From NCBI GenBank assembly GCA_030549495.1, contig JAUIRK010000976.1, forward strand, positions 372,001 through 436,000: DNA of 64,000 nt, in the 5' to 3' direction. The notes below the pieces were generated by a model that was not told the DNA's origin, searched no databases, and was given only the letters and a program-made list of their open reading frames with translations. The stretch comes from Nectonema munidae. Lineage: Eukaryota > Nematomorpha > Nectonematoida > Nectonematidae. The position numbers and the translations under genes are program-made. Below are positions 1 to 11,129 of the stretch, in pieces (position 1 is the first letter of the stretch; every line of letters starts with the position of its first letter).

Positions 1-300
1 ATGTTCAAAGCACAATAATAAACAGCTTGCAGCTCGTCCAGGGGCATGGTGTCGATTCAAAATATTATGAAGTCATTAATTCTAACGGTATGGTCCTTGA
101 GGGGGCCTTGCCTTTCCCCCCCGGCGGTCTCCGGGGGGGAGTTCCTAGTTGTGATGAGCCCCGATATAGAAAAGATTGGTGGGGGTTAGGGTTAGCTAAA
201 ACCGTCGTCATGAGCGAGGATAAGTCAGCAGAGGAAAAGGCTGAGGCAAAGGGCTCTGGTGCTGGCGACCTAGGATCCATGATGTAATAGAAAATGTTTG
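1..300. other. GC-rich unclassified segment
   Basis: This stretch is much richer in G and C than its surroundings. It contains a strong hairpin around 115-138 (CCCCCCGG then CCGGGGGG) and a short run of two GGGTTA units near 182-195. An 86-codon plus-strand frame (27-287) ends in a Lys/Glu/Ala-rich tail, but I recognise no family. It could be a repeat fragment or part of a gene that continues to the left of the window. Confidence 0.3.
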
Positions 301-700
301 AGCTAGTGTTTCAATCAGGAATGATTGAAAATGAAGAAATTGAAGGATATTTCTTTCAATATAAGGATTGAAGGAATGAAGAAAATGATTTCTAAAAAAA
401 TGATTTAGGGTAAATGTTCTTTTTCTAAAAATTTGGAATTTTTAAGTGGTGATTTATAATTAAGAGTTCGTTCTTTTAATCTTTACTTATAAATCTTTCA
501 ATCATATCGATTAAAAATTTTTTCAGTGAAACTTGTATTTGTGACGCCAAGAAATTATTTGGGCAAGATGAAATCAGAATGAAACTAATGTTATTCAGTT
601 TTCCTTGCATAATAGTTGATCTGTATGCAAAAGTCTTACCAATTTTAAGGTCAAATAGCCTCGTTTATTCAATCATTCAGGGCGATTTCTTTATGAACAT
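300..700. other. AT-rich spacer, nothing recognised
   Basis: I see no coding signature, repeat boundary or RNA gene here. The right end runs into the LINE fragment. Confidence 0.4.
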
Positions 701-1000
701 TTATCAAATTTTTTTATCAACATTAATGTTGTTTATGGCTATACAAAACAATCGAAGATGCATTTTTCGAATTATCGCGTTCAATATCTTGCTCATATTA
801 TAGAGATAAAATATCTTTTTGTTTTTTCCTGCAATTTTCGTAGGCATTTGATAAAGTGAATCACCGTTTATTACTTCAGAGATTACAAAAAATTTGAGTT
901 CGATGCCATATCTATAATTTAATCAAAAATTATTTGCCTATAAAAAAATACTTTTTTTTCAAAAACATTGAGACTGAAGCAATTACGTGGTGAGTTGATA
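700..1000 (+). mobile_element. LINE reverse-transcriptase fragment (decayed)
   Basis: Read in the plus frame, 745-795 gives KTIEDAFFELSRSI and 844-890 gives AFDKVNHRLLLQRLQ, the typical RT motif A region (F-D-K-V-N/D-H) of non-LTR retrotransposons. After a stop the text resumes as VRCHIYNLIKNYLPIKK, the usual next block (G-I-R-G-x-x-x-x-L-I-x-x-Y-L-x-x-R). Upstream and downstream RT blocks are absent, so this is a short internal remnant. By residue pattern it belongs to the CR1/Jockey-like group, but the clade is not certain. Confidence 0.7.
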
Positions 1001-1110
1001 TATCTCAAATCAACTAGGCAAAGTCCTGGTTCGAACCCAGCTTCAAATCTTTGTTAGTAGTTTGAAGCAAGAAGTGATGAACAAACTAAGCACTTTTAGC
1101 GAAGGCTCCA
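985..1110 (+). repeat. tRNA-like SINE remnant
   Basis: A B-box match (GGTTCGAACCC, about 1030-1040) lies about 35 bp after an A-box-like GTGGTGAGTTGA. This is the internal Pol III promoter layout of a tRNA-derived SINE. The sequence does not fold convincingly into a full cloverleaf and it abuts the LINE scrap, so I call it a SINE rather than a tRNA gene. Confidence 0.5.
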
Positions 1111-1763
1111 GTGAGATATAGAAGATTCCTGACATTTCACATCATTTCAAAAAGAAAAAATTTCCTTTGACTTTTTTCAATACCAAATCCCTAGTATAAG
1201 TATAGGATTCTAATGACTGCTTCCTTATATGTAATCAACAATTAAAAGTATCATCAAAAAATAAAATGAATTGCCAAAATTTAGTACATATGGAATTTTA
1301 TTTTAAATAAACGATTTACTTTTCACTTCTATGTGCGTATTAAGCAAGACAAAATTTTATTTAAAAATATAAGGATAATAATAACATTCAGAGTGTGATT
1401 ATTGAGTATTTGAAACTATCCTAACTAATGAAATAATGGAACTTCATGTTTTCTGTTGTATTAGAGAGACGGTAATCGCTTTGTAAAGTAAAAAAGTAGG
1501 AGTTTTATCGAAGATTCTTAAGAATAGATAATCGCGATTTATAAAGATATCTCTGCTTTTGCCTTGAATACACTACAGATACACATCACTAAAGATGTAC
1601 GAATAAGTATCCTTTTTATCTCTGCTCCACATTCTATTTACTTTTTAATCCTTCAATAACATGCCAAAGTTCAAGATACACGAATTTATGAAACAAAATT
1701 CCGTCTCATCAATCATACTTTTTAGGATAATTCATTCCTCTGAAAAAATCAATAAAAGAATAT
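1111..1763. other. Intergenic AT-rich DNA
   Basis: No gene or repeat boundary was recognised between the SINE remnant and the 3' end of the FKBP6-like gene. Confidence 0.4.
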
Positions 1764-1769
1764 TTTATT
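1764..1769 (-). terminator. Poly(A) signal of the FKBP6-like gene
   Basis: AATAAA on the minus strand, about 50 nt after the stop codon. The spacing fits a short 3' UTR. Confidence 0.55.
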
Positions 1770-1819
1770 TAAAACGGAAAATTTTATAGAGATGAAGCAA
1801 TGTAATTTAAGGTGCTTCA

Positions 1820-3217
1820 TTAGTCTTTGAATATCTTTAGGCGACTAAATCCATCATCCTGCACATGTTCCAATTTTATATTATGATGCTGTGCTTTTTC
1901 CAGCAAAAACTCAATTTCTGTCGGCTTGAAATTAATTGAAGGCATTATTAACTCTTTGCGATTCGGATCTTCTGAGAATTCGATAATTTTTCTTTCAGCT
2001 ATTTTTTTAAATTCATCGGTGCATTCAACATTCTTGACAAACGAATGGTGATCGCTGTTTATGGATGTGACTCCTCCATCATCATTGGTATTGGCAGGAG
2101 AGAATATTTTTTTGCAAAAGTTTTCTTCAAGATGATTAAAAATTTTTTCATTTTGTATAACATTTTGCAAAGCATCACACACAAACTGATTATTGGGACA
2201 GTGTTTTTGAGCTTTGAGAAGATACATCTTTGCTTTCTTGTAGTTTCCTAAATGAGAAAAAGTAAGGCCTAGGCGAAAAAGGGCCTTGTTATTGCTGGGA
2301 TCCCATTTTAATACGTTGAAACACGCACTCTTAGCTTGTTCCAAGTGCATCAATTTTAGGCTACACAGAGCAACATTCAGGAACAATTGAATTAAAATAG
2401 TTTTTTGTTGTGAGACTTCTTCAGGTGAAGTTGTTACAGCATTGTTCAAAACTTTGACAGCCGAGTTGTACTTTCTCAGGGCCTTGTGATAATCCTTATT
2501 CTGGAAGAGCACTCCACCTGCCTGCTTTTCAGTGTTGCATGCTCGCAAGATTTGAGTGAAGGAAGCCTTTTCTTGCAGCTCGATAGGTAGGGAAAAGAAG
2601 TAGGTGGGGTCGTAGAAGTCGGTCGTAAAGTTTTTGAGCTCGATCTCAAACAAGATGGTGGCCTTTGGGGAAATGCGAGGAGCGACGCCCAGCTCTTGGT
2701 ACGCGTACTTGTGCTTCACTAGGAATTGCGCCTTTTCACCCTTTTGCATGGTGGATACTGCGAGAGACAGGCCTAGCAGAGCATTGTATCCCAAAATGAA
2801 CTTTTCCGTTCTTCTTCTGAGCCAGGTTGAATCAAAGGGCTCGTCGCAATTCTCCTGGAAGGCATTGTAGTGTATCTCGACAAAGGCGTCACTGGGAGTC
2901 ACTCCTCCAAAGCCGTGCCTCAAGATTCTCTTCATGACGCCACCGTCCTTCTTTGGCGTGACATCCACGAAGCGGTGCTTCTTATTGGCCACGAGTCTCT
3001 CAAAGTCGTTGAACACTTCTTCCACCTCGTCCTCTGATAAGTGCGTAGCGCGCAGAAACTTTATGTTCTCGTCGCAGTCGATATCGTACGTGTTCTCTCT
3101 TCTCCCCTCTACTGGAAAAGAGTGCGTATCATTGCACGTGAATATGCTTCCTTCGCCCAACAAACTTTCGATGTTCTTTGTGTCTACGTGCAAATCCAGA
3201 GAGTCAATCGTGTTCAT
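1820..3217 (-). CDS. FKBP6 / Shutdown-like inactive immunophilin co-chaperone
   Basis: In animals this family works with Hsp90 to load piRNAs onto Piwi proteins in the germ-line cytoplasm and so supports transposon silencing. The reading frame is open from 3253 (477 codons). I prefer the second Met (3215-3217), because the first 12 residues are hydrophobic and unlike the family. Counting from 3253, residues 96-208 form an FKBP fold: HYNAF, PFDST, FILG, KGEKAQFLVK, then YAYQELG and PRISPKATILFEIEL, very close to FKBP6. The active-site Trp of FKBP12 is replaced by a Leu-rich stretch (NALLGLSL), so isomerase activity is unlikely, as known for FKBP6. Residues 231-365 hold three TPR motifs (NxALFRLGLTFSHLGNYKKAK), the Hsp90-binding part. 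The C-terminal tail is less conserved. The gene appears intronless. Confidence 0.88.
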   Translation of the reverse strand: MNTIDSLDLHVDTKNIESLLGEGSIFTCNDTHSFPVEGRRENTYDIDCDENIKFLRATHLSEDEVEEVFNDFERLVANKKHRFVDVTPKKDGGVMKRILRHGFGGVTPSDAFVEIHYNAFQENCDEPFDSTWLRRRTEKFILGYNALLGLSLAVSTMQKGEKAQFLVKHKYAYQELGVAPRISPKATILFEIELKNFTTDFYDPTYFFSLPIELQEKASFTQILRACNTEKQAGGVLFQNKDYHKALRKYNSAVKVLNNAVTTSPEEVSQQKTILIQLFLNVALCSLKLMHLEQAKSACFNVLKWDPSNNKALFRLGLTFSHLGNYKKAKMYLLKAQKHCPNNQFVCDALQNVIQNEKIFNHLEENFCKKIFSPANTNDDGGVTSINSDHHSFVKNVECTDEFKKIAERKIIEFSEDPNRKELIMPSINFKPTEIEFLLEKAQHHNIKLEHVQDDGFSRLKIFKD

Positions 3218-3253
3218 TGCGTCTAAAAACAAATAAATCTGAATCATCCACAC

Positions 3254-3604
3254 GCAACGTCTCTCTCCTTTCCCCGTGCCCTTAAGGCAAATTAGATCAC
3301 TGAAGAAGCCGCGAAATACAAATTATCTGCTCTAAATTATATGAAAATGCATCCAAAAAAGCAAAGAATGGATTTTCAAAAACGAATGCATCTAATTGGT
3401 CATTTATTTAGTTAGTCTGGAAGGATGAAATTATACAGAATAATATTAGGAATGCGTGCAGTAAAATAGGACAAAATGTTCAGCTGAACGTTCATTAACA
3501 AAATTGCTAGTCAGTATCTCGAGCGTTACGCTCTTCAACGTTTTGTTGCCATTTTTCTCACTTGTCATAATAAAATTAACACACTGTGCGTTTCGATAAA
3601 TTGT
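3254..3604. other. 5' flank of the FKBP6-like gene
   Basis: This should hold the promoter of the minus-strand gene. I see no TATA box placed well enough to name. A 68-codon minus-strand frame over 3446-3652 is explained mostly by the MITE to its right. Confidence 0.3.
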
Positions 3605-3722
3605 TTCCCATTTTGGAACATAAGTAATTTGATCTTCGTCTGCTTTTTTCAATGACTTTGAATAAAAATCGTCTGCGTTTTTTTTAAATATCGTCTGCTT
3701 TGCTTGGTCTTAAATGGGTTAA
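3605..3722 (-). repeat. piggyBac-type MITE, partial copy 1
   Basis: On the minus strand this copy starts at TTAA (3719-3722) followed by CCCATTTAAG. It then matches the complete copy at 30331-30461 for about 115 bp, including three short direct repeats of GCAGACGA type. It diverges after the partly palindromic TTCCaaaATGGGAA and lacks the other end. Confidence 0.65.
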
Positions 3723-5084
3723 AAGTTATTATAAAAGGCAAATCATTGCAAAAAATTAAAAGTTATTTTACTTTTTGTAGCTTGCACAAATTTTGCTTTT
3801 AAACTATTTTTGAATGATGCTGAGAAAAATGAAGTAATGCAATCTCAATTTATTGTTTGGTTTTTGTTTGCACAATTTTATCTTTATTTTATACCCTTTT
3901 TTGAGAGTTTCACTAACACACTTATTCTTATACACAAAAAAGAATGAAAAAATTCTAATACCAAGTTTTCTAACTTTAGTTCTGTTTTACATTTTTGATA
4001 GAAAATACCTCAGAAAAGTTATGTAATTTGGATGTGTTTTTTTATTTATTTTTCTCAATAAAACATTTTTTCATTTTTTAGGAAGAAGAAATGGAACAAC
4101 TGAAAATTAATGAATGATTTTTTATTCAATAAAATTTACAATTTTTTTTATTGTTTATTGATATCTTTACCCCTTTTCTACAGATAATTTGAGCATATAT
4201 TTGAAGTGAGTAAGAAGGAGCTATATATAAGTCCTCATTAATTGTGGACTTTAAGCGTAATAGGGCGGGGGTTACAGTTTACATTAAGCTTAATTAAGAA
4301 TGAAATAGAATAGACAAGAGAGGAGTAGAAATTCAGAAAAATTTGTTGTTTTTTTGGAAGAGGCCTGAAAGGCCGCCCCCTATTCCAATAATTACAAGGA
4401 TGTGCGCCCCTGAATCCATCACATTTTTTTCATATAAACATTACAGGGTGTCTAGTAGACTCTTTTCCTTCATACTACATTCATTCATATAAAAACTCTC
4501 CAACATTCAGTTATTTGTTTCAATTCAAAGCAAGACATTTTCGTATTATTTGTTTCGGTTTGACAATTTAAAAATTTGGATATCTTATCATAACAGGATA
4601 AATTATTTTTTGTTGTGCAAAAAGAATTGAATTAAAGAACTCTTCCGCATTAAAATCTGACAAAGATTTAAGGATCCTGTATTACTATTTCAGAAAACAA
4701 AAATTTTAAAAATTCAAAGTGCTAAAGACTAATAAATTTAACAGTAATACGGTATTGAGATGTCTCAGTCTTCTCCCCTTTGTCTATTTTCTGAACTAAA
4801 AAGTATCAAAATCAAATTTATCACTATAAAAGGAAAAACTAAACTATAATTAAAAAAAACATTATATTTTTGTAAGAAAAAGAGTATTATAATTTCAAAA
4901 AAAAGTTTAAAATTTTTATAATTATAAAATATTTAAAAAAGAAGAGACTATATTTTAATATGAAAACAACCAGTTTGGGAGTATAAACCCCTTTATTAAG
5001 TTTAAAGATAAAATAATTAAATAAATGGGATGAGAGGCTTTGGATTGTGTAAAAGTAGTTAGTGCAATATTTAGTTCCATTGTG
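3723..5084. other. AT-rich intergenic DNA, nothing firm
   Basis: No coding signature. A short GC-richer patch at 4360-4420 (GGCCGCCCCC, GCGCCCCTGAATCC) resembles a hAT MITE end but has no partner. TACAGGGTGTCTAG at 4443 resembles a mariner-type end, also unpaired. Confidence 0.35.
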
Positions 5085-5260
5085 TTGGTTAGTTGGTTGG
5101 TTGGAGATATCAAAGCACATTCAGCCGTAAGGCTATATGCTTGCATTATGCTTAAGATTGTTAATCACAATTTTTGTGAATTTGTTTCTAGAGTTGTGAG
5201 CCTTGGGGATCGGATCCCTGATCTTCAACTGAGGTACACCCTAACAACCATTGAGGCTCC
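5085..5260 (-). repeat. tRNA-derived SINE, family 2 (fuller copy)
   Basis: On the minus strand it begins GGAGCCTCAATGGTTGTTAG (A-box region), has a B-box-like GGGATCCGATCCC about 45 bp later, then a tRNA-unrelated body, and ends in a CCAA/CAAC-rich tail (5085-5105). The same element lies in the plus orientation at 38547-38677. Confidence 0.7.
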
Positions 5261-5651
5261 TTGTTCCATTGTGTAAGAAAATAGCAAAAATTTTAAGAGA
5301 ATATGATATTAAAGGAATACTTTATTAAAAACCAAACAATATATTTTTTAACTACTACGTTCTTTTTTCAAGTAGTATAGAGAGAGAGAGAGAGAATTTT
5401 ATTATAAAAAAAGAGAGTTCACAAAAATAATAAAGTGGAGCAAACAATGTGTATATATGTTAATATTTATAATATATATTTACATGAAGAGCTATATTAT
5501 CTTTTTCAAGATTATTATTATAGGAAAAATCAATAGTTAAATATGGCCGTGAATTAAATATTTTCAGTTGAATATATAAAACAAAATTTTTTTTGCAAAC
5601 CAACAAGTACAGCTTAAAAGTTCACATGGAAAACAAAAGGTAAAATCTAGA
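5261..5651. other. AT-rich DNA with (AG)n microsatellite
   Basis: Contains a short (AG)n run at about 5378-5396 and the probable 3' untranslated region of the minus-strand LINE to the right. Confidence 0.4.
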
Positions 5652-6648
5652 TTAGATTAAATTTTGTATGTACTCAGAAGATGATTTTTTATTTTTTTTT
5701 AAATAAAAGTAATGACATGGATACATTTTCAAAGAGATGCACATTATCATTATAAAATTCATTAACTTTTTTATTAAAGAAATACTTGATCCAATTTTTA
5801 AAGGTTTATGAGAGTTCCTAGTGTTATGTGAAAGATTTTCCCTATATCTTATCAGTGGCCCGAAAACATTATGTAAACAACCGTTGAAATATTTATAGAG
5901 AAATACTCCAACCCTTTGTTTAAAAATATCTTCCACTTTCAATAATTCATTATGAATAAAAATCCTTGAAGTGTGGTCCATCTTATTCATGTTAAAAATT
6001 ACTCGTATAGCTCTCTTTTGAAGAATTTGAATACGTTTTTTCCCAAAGGGAAACCAATTTATGATGCTATAATTAACATAAGAAAGGAATAATTGCTTAT
6101 AAATCAAAAGTTTAATCTTTAATGGGAAAATATTTTTAGTAAAAACAAAATACCAATGACGATTTAGATCGAGGGCCAACTGATCGATGTGTTGCCTAAA
6201 TTTCATTTTATTATCAAATAATAACCCAAGTATTTTTACATTTTTTTCTTCAGCAATACCTGTGGACTTTAAAAAGTTATATTTCCTATTCTTATTGGAG
6301 ATTATCATGCATTTGGATTTCATTTTGTTCAAAATCAAATTATTTTCAGAACACCAGTTGTAGAGTTGGTCTAAGTTCTTGTTCAAGCTATATGTGTCGA
6401 TAACTTCACCATTTTTTACTTTAGATAATGGGAGAAGCGCAGATGTCGTCTGTAAAGAGCAGAAACTCAAAATGTTTGGAAGGAAGAAAATGTTGTTAAT
6501 AGCTATGCTGAAAAGTAAGGGCCCCCAAATGGATCCCTGCGGGACACCATTTTTGAGGGATAGCTTCTTAGAAAAAGCATCATTCACTTTAACAATTTGA
6601 TACCTATTAATAAGGTATGAGTTTAAAAAAAACAACGAAAAAAACAAC
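5652..6648 (-). mobile_element. 5'-truncated LINE, C-terminal half of reverse transcriptase
   Basis: The 331-codon minus-strand frame starts at SYLINRYQIVKVND, then GVPQGSIWGPLLFSI (RT motif B region). It continues through LNKMKSKCMII and the thumb-like KILGLLFDNKMKF to the characteristic tail HNTRNSHK. The catalytic tetrad is seen as FTDD but in a neighbouring frame at about 6445, so at least one frameshift pair surrounds it. The endonuclease and the first half of RT are missing. The 5' edge coincides with the long inverted-repeat element starting at 6650. It resembles CR1/Jockey-group LINEs; the exact clade is uncertain. It is dead. Confidence 0.85.
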
Positions 6649-6649
6649 G

Positions 6650-6978
6650 AGAAGAAATGATGAAGATCATAGTATAAAGGGTAATGATATTTGCATGTAT
6701 TTAATTGATAGGTGGTGTGGTTTCTTTTGTTAACAATTACATATAAGGATCAATGGTGAAGGTGATGAGTGTGTATGTGAAAATTGTTTTGAGCAATGAT
6801 GAGTTTTGATGTGGTTGAATATTTGTTGAGTAGTGGCGGTGTTATTTGACCTTTTTTATATAGTTATAGGTCATAGTTATATATATGGAGTGGTTATGAT
6901 TGCTTTTGATCATGTATATATAAGAGTAAAATAGTTAATCACATTAAGCTAAGATATATATTAGGTATATCTATATTG
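6650..6978 (+). repeat. Left arm of long inverted repeat
   Basis: Contains GGTGGTGTG, ATGTGGTTGAAT and GGAGTGGTTATGATTG blocks, each found inverted in the right arm. Confidence 0.75.
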
Positions 6979-7608
6979 TGAAATCAAATTTTACAAAAGA
7001 TATATTAGTCACATCTTTTGCATAATAAATCACAACAATATAAAATCACTACATAATTCTTTCAACAATTTTTACAAATGCTTAAAATTTACACTCGAGA
7101 TCGAAAACAAAAACAGTTTTCTGTCTCTAGATTGTCTAATCACACGAAAAACCCAATTCTATCAACTAAAGTCATCTATAAACTTAGACATACGTACCGA
7201 TATCAGGCTTTCTATCCAACCACACCTAATCACACAAAATATTAATTTGTTCAACCTTAGTTATACGTTCACTCAATCTTTCATCAAATTATGAAGATTT
7301 ACAAACAGAAATTAAACATGTTAAATCTATACTCTCCAACAATAACTATCCAAAATCTTTAATAAACAATTCATTAACCTCATGTAAATAATTTTTCACA
7401 TAAAACGATTAATTTCTCATAGAAAAATATTTTACCAATTTTACAAATTTATTCCTCAAACCCAAATTTTTTATTTATAACCTATGATTTTGCAAAATTT
7501 TATTTTAAAAACAATCTTTCTTATTAATTACCAAACTAAAATATTACTTAAAAGCATATTTCAAACTCTGCCCTTCCCTATTAGAACTCAATGCCATCAA
7601 TCAACACA

Positions 7609-7946
7609 TAGATATACCTAATATATATCTTAACTTAAAGTGATTAACTATTTTACTCGTATATATAAATGGTCAAAAACAATTACAACCACTCCATATA
7701 TATATATATATAACTATGATCTATAACTATATATATAAAAAAAGACGAAATAACACTGCCACGCACTCAGCCCATATTCAATCACATCAAAACCCACCAT
7801 TGCTCAACATAACGCACACATACATCCTCATCACCTCAACAATTCATTCTTATATGTAATTGTTAATAAAACGAAGCACACCACCTATCAATTAAACAAA
7901 TGCAACTATCACTACCCGTTATACTATGATCTTTATCATTTCTTCT
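7609..7946 (-). repeat. Right arm of long inverted repeat
   Basis: Inverted partner of 6650-6978. It carries an expanded (TA)n run near 7697-7712 that the left arm has in shorter form. Confidence 0.75.
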
Positions 7947-9844
7947 TTATATGACTTTATAAAGGAATGTAGTCTTTCTGAAATATATTGTTTGTTTTCA
8001 AATAAAGTCTTCCTTTAATATCCTATTCCCTTACGATTTTTGTAGGCTTTGCAATGGTGTAGACATCAATTTTTAAATTGCTGATTTTGATTCTCCTAAT
8101 ATGATTACAATTCTGATTAGTAAAAAAACATATTTGTAGATACTTACAAACGAGTGTGTGGAATGATGGATTGCCTTAGTTTTCAGTAATTACTGAATCA
8201 ACGTTTAGGCTGATGCATGATTCGCTGAAATATGCATAATTTTTGTTCGTCGTAGCTGTAAAAAATTAAGGATAGTTTCACTAGATTTCTTCTGTTAGAA
8301 CAAAAAATTTATCTCTATCCGTGGTTTATACACTATATATGTATTTATGTTTTCTCCATAGTAAACGTACTGTCGAGCTCAGTTCTTAGTTTCTCAAAAA
8401 CTCTGTTCGTTCTTCTGATGTATACTATTGAAGCTTCCAGCTACCAGGATTTTCTTATCTATTTTTTGTGGTTCTATTTGTATTTTGTGTTTTTTTAAAT
8501 TATTATCATTTTCATTATTATTCTAAGAATTTTTGTGATTCTGATTATTTTTATGATTATAATCAGAATCGATGCGAACTCTATTCAAGGCAGATTAACA
8601 TTGATTTCTAGGAACTTCTTTATTTATTTTTAAGAATAAAATACAAATTGAAAACAAATTGGTAATGTAATTGGAATAGTGAGAGACTAGTTTGCCATAT
8701 AAAAGGTATAATTAAATAAAGATAAAACAAAATTTCGGATATAAGAACTATTTTTAAAAAAAATTTTTTTGTGACATTTTTTCTTCCATCCTAGTATTAA
8801 CTTTTTAACCTCACCTTAATTTTTTTTCTATTTATCATGTTCACTACTGAAAATTACAAAGTTGAAATAAGTAAATCTTCCTTTATATTTTAAATTAAAA
8901 AAAAGTCAATATTTACTTATTATAATTGTGCATACAAGCTATGTTCAAATATTCAAAATTGTAAGCAGGGTTTCGGAGTCGGATTTCTAAGAGTATTAGG
9001 AGTCAAAGTCGGAATGTTTTTTTATCCTACTACGATTTCTTAAGTGCAATAGAATTATTTTTTAACATGATTTCCCTCTTTGGTTTTACCAGTTGGGCAA
9101 TTTAGCAGTTTTTGTATGGTTTTGATTTTATTTTTGGAAGCAATAGTGAGTGTGTGCAGTTTATATGCGCACTAAGTGGTCTCTCCAAATGGAAACAAAA
9201 AACAATCCATGAATAATAAAATTACACAATACTGACAAGCTATCGTTGTCAGTCTGTGTAAAAGTGTCTCTGGTCATGTATTTGTAGTTGTTTCCTGTAA
9301 GGAGTGTATTTAAAGTTCCCAGTATTAAAAATTCATTTTATAAACGAAACATGGTAAATCTACTTTGACCAAAATTATTAGGTTATTTTTCAATTATTAT
9401 TAAAAAATTAATTATTATTAACAGAAAAGTACCAATTATTTTTTTCAAAATTTCATTTTTTCTAAAAAAAAAGTAATCGGTATTTTTTAAAAGTAATAGA
9501 AATGAAATTAATAGTTACCATATGGTAACGTTATGCTAATAAGGGAACAAGACAATATATAGCGACATTCATTTAATATTTAAATTTTTATGGAACTGAA
9601 ATATCTTTTATATATTATAAATAAAAAATTTTAATCGCAATTATATTTCTGGTGATCAAAACAAGCTAAACCAAGACCCATATCACATTGTAAGCACTGT
9701 CTTCTAACAGATGAATTACAATTCGCTTCTCTTATTATTTGGCATCTGGATCACTAAACGACTAATTCTACTATCTCTACTATCGCTTATCACTCTTCCT
9801 TCTGTAGATCCTTCCATTTGCTGTTGGAACGTTTTTAAATCATT
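7947..9844. other. AT-rich intergenic DNA, nothing recognised
   Basis: Homopolymer-rich, with no coding frame of note. A GTCGG-type motif pair near 8967-9012 hints at an old repeat without clear ends. Confidence 0.35.
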
Positions 9845-10430
9845 TAGAATAGATTTAGACGTCACAAGTTTAGTTGGGAAATATTAACACCCCTCATTAG
9901 AATCCAATAATTATGTATGCTGACATCAATCAAATCAATCCCTTTTAAAATCATACTTTTATCGTTGTACTCATATATACAGCATACCATATGGGTGGCA
10001 TGGCAGGTTGGTTGAGATGATGGACTCAGCACGTAAGCCTCTTGGTTCGATTCCTCATCGATACCGTTCATAGTTTGACATAAGCGATACATCAGTGCCT
10101 TGTCAATGAAAACACATCCATGTTATCTTTACCATACCTTATCTATTCAAGAAAACTTTTTTGTGTATTTTAAATCAAGTTCTTTATCATTTTTTGGAAT
10201 TCAATTAACTTGAATTGTTCCTGTTCCTTCATATCCCATTTCTATCAAATAATTCAGTAATTTGACATATATAAGTAAATTACTGAAATAAAAATGATAT
10301 GGTAAATGAAGAATTTCGTTCCCATTATTTTGATTCAAGCTCCAAATTTTATAACCGACATGAAATGTTGTCCCATGGTTGAATTGCTTACATCCAATAC
10401 CGCCATAATACTCAATCATATTTTCTTACT
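9845..10430 (-). pseudogene. piggyBac-like transposase fossil, split by a SINE
   Basis: Minus-strand 10430-10201 encodes MIEYYGG, GCKQF and VGYKIWSLN, then HFYFSNL and LLNYLIEMGYEGTGTI. These match PGBD-type transposases around the first two catalytic Asp regions, with an internal deletion. To the left of the SINE the text resumes as CIYEYN...KGIDLIDVSIHNYWI, the usual YNxxMGGVDLxDxxIxxYRI block. The segment between is replaced by the SINE at 9990-10135. The transposase is non-functional, lacking both termini and the third Asp block. Its residues differ from the copy at 49 kb, so it is a different subfamily. Confidence 0.8.
9990..10135 (+). repeat. tRNA-derived SINE, family 1
   Basis: Has the A-box region GGTTGGTTGAGATGA, B box GGTTCGATTCC (10044-10054), then the shared body TTCATAGTTTGACATAAGCG and tail-side TGAAAACACATCCATGTTA. 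It matches copies at 29550, 35682 and 46385 and sits inside a piggyBac fossil. Confidence 0.8.
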
Positions 10431-11120
10431 AGGAAAAATCACATAACTTTTTTTGAGCATCTCTACCAGAAGTATTACTTATCTAAGTTTATTGCTCGCA
10501 TGTAACCTAGAATTGTGATTACGATGAATCGCCTTCATAATTTGAATGAACATATTTCTCCTCATTGCTTGATAAATCATGTTATTCCTCACATCATCGA
10601 TTTTATCACAGTTTGTAAAAACATCTACCTAGACTAGAAGAAATTAGTAACCAGAATTCAATAAAATTCCAAAAAAATGTTTGAGTTTTATTTTATGATT
10701 TAAATTTTTATAAACCATATAAAAGTTACTTTGTTGAACAAGATAAAAGAAGATTTCGGCGTCTATATACATTTCAAAAACATCAACGCATGTTTTTCCC
10801 AATTGTTTCAATGTTAAACTTAAGAAGCTCGATATAAATAGAATTTTTCATGTTACTTCATCATTTTACTGTTTTAGAAAGACTAAAATGTGTTTAAGTT
10901 TAAAAGTTTGTTAACGTATGTTTCCCAACATAACGGACACATCAATCTAAACCGTTAAAATATTTTTTCCAAAAATACATTTTTATGTAATCTCATATCA
11001 TTTAAAAATGATAGGCTTCATTAAAAATAATGAGATTCTAACTTTATCAAATTCTTATGTAAAAGTAAGTTTTTGAAAAATAAGCGAAGATTTCTTTATA
11101 CAATACTGAACTTTTTCTTA
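10431..11120. other. AT-rich DNA, nothing recognised
   Basis: No coding or repeat signature beyond the flanking transposon pieces. Confidence 0.35.
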
Positions 11121-11129
11121 GTAAAATTG

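Larger units (their letters stand above)
6650..7946. mobile_element. Non-autonomous element with long terminal inverted repeats
   Basis: The left end AGAAGAAATGATGAAGATCA and the reverse complement of the right end AGAAGAAATGATAAAGATCA match. Pairing continues through about 330 bp (arms 6650-6978 and 7609-7946), roughly four bases in five by eye, with small indels. The 630-bp centre has no open frame. This is the structure of a foldback or long-TIR DNA transposon without a transposase. No target duplication is obvious. The family is not recognised. Confidence 0.75.

Noticed and set aside
182-195. Telomere-like GGGTTAGGGTTAG
   Set aside because: Only two units, and arthropod telomeres are usually TTAGG. 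Probably chance.
985-1060. Functional tRNA gene suggested by the B box GGTTCGAACCC
   Set aside because: No convincing acceptor stem or anticodon arm; the layout fits a SINE head.
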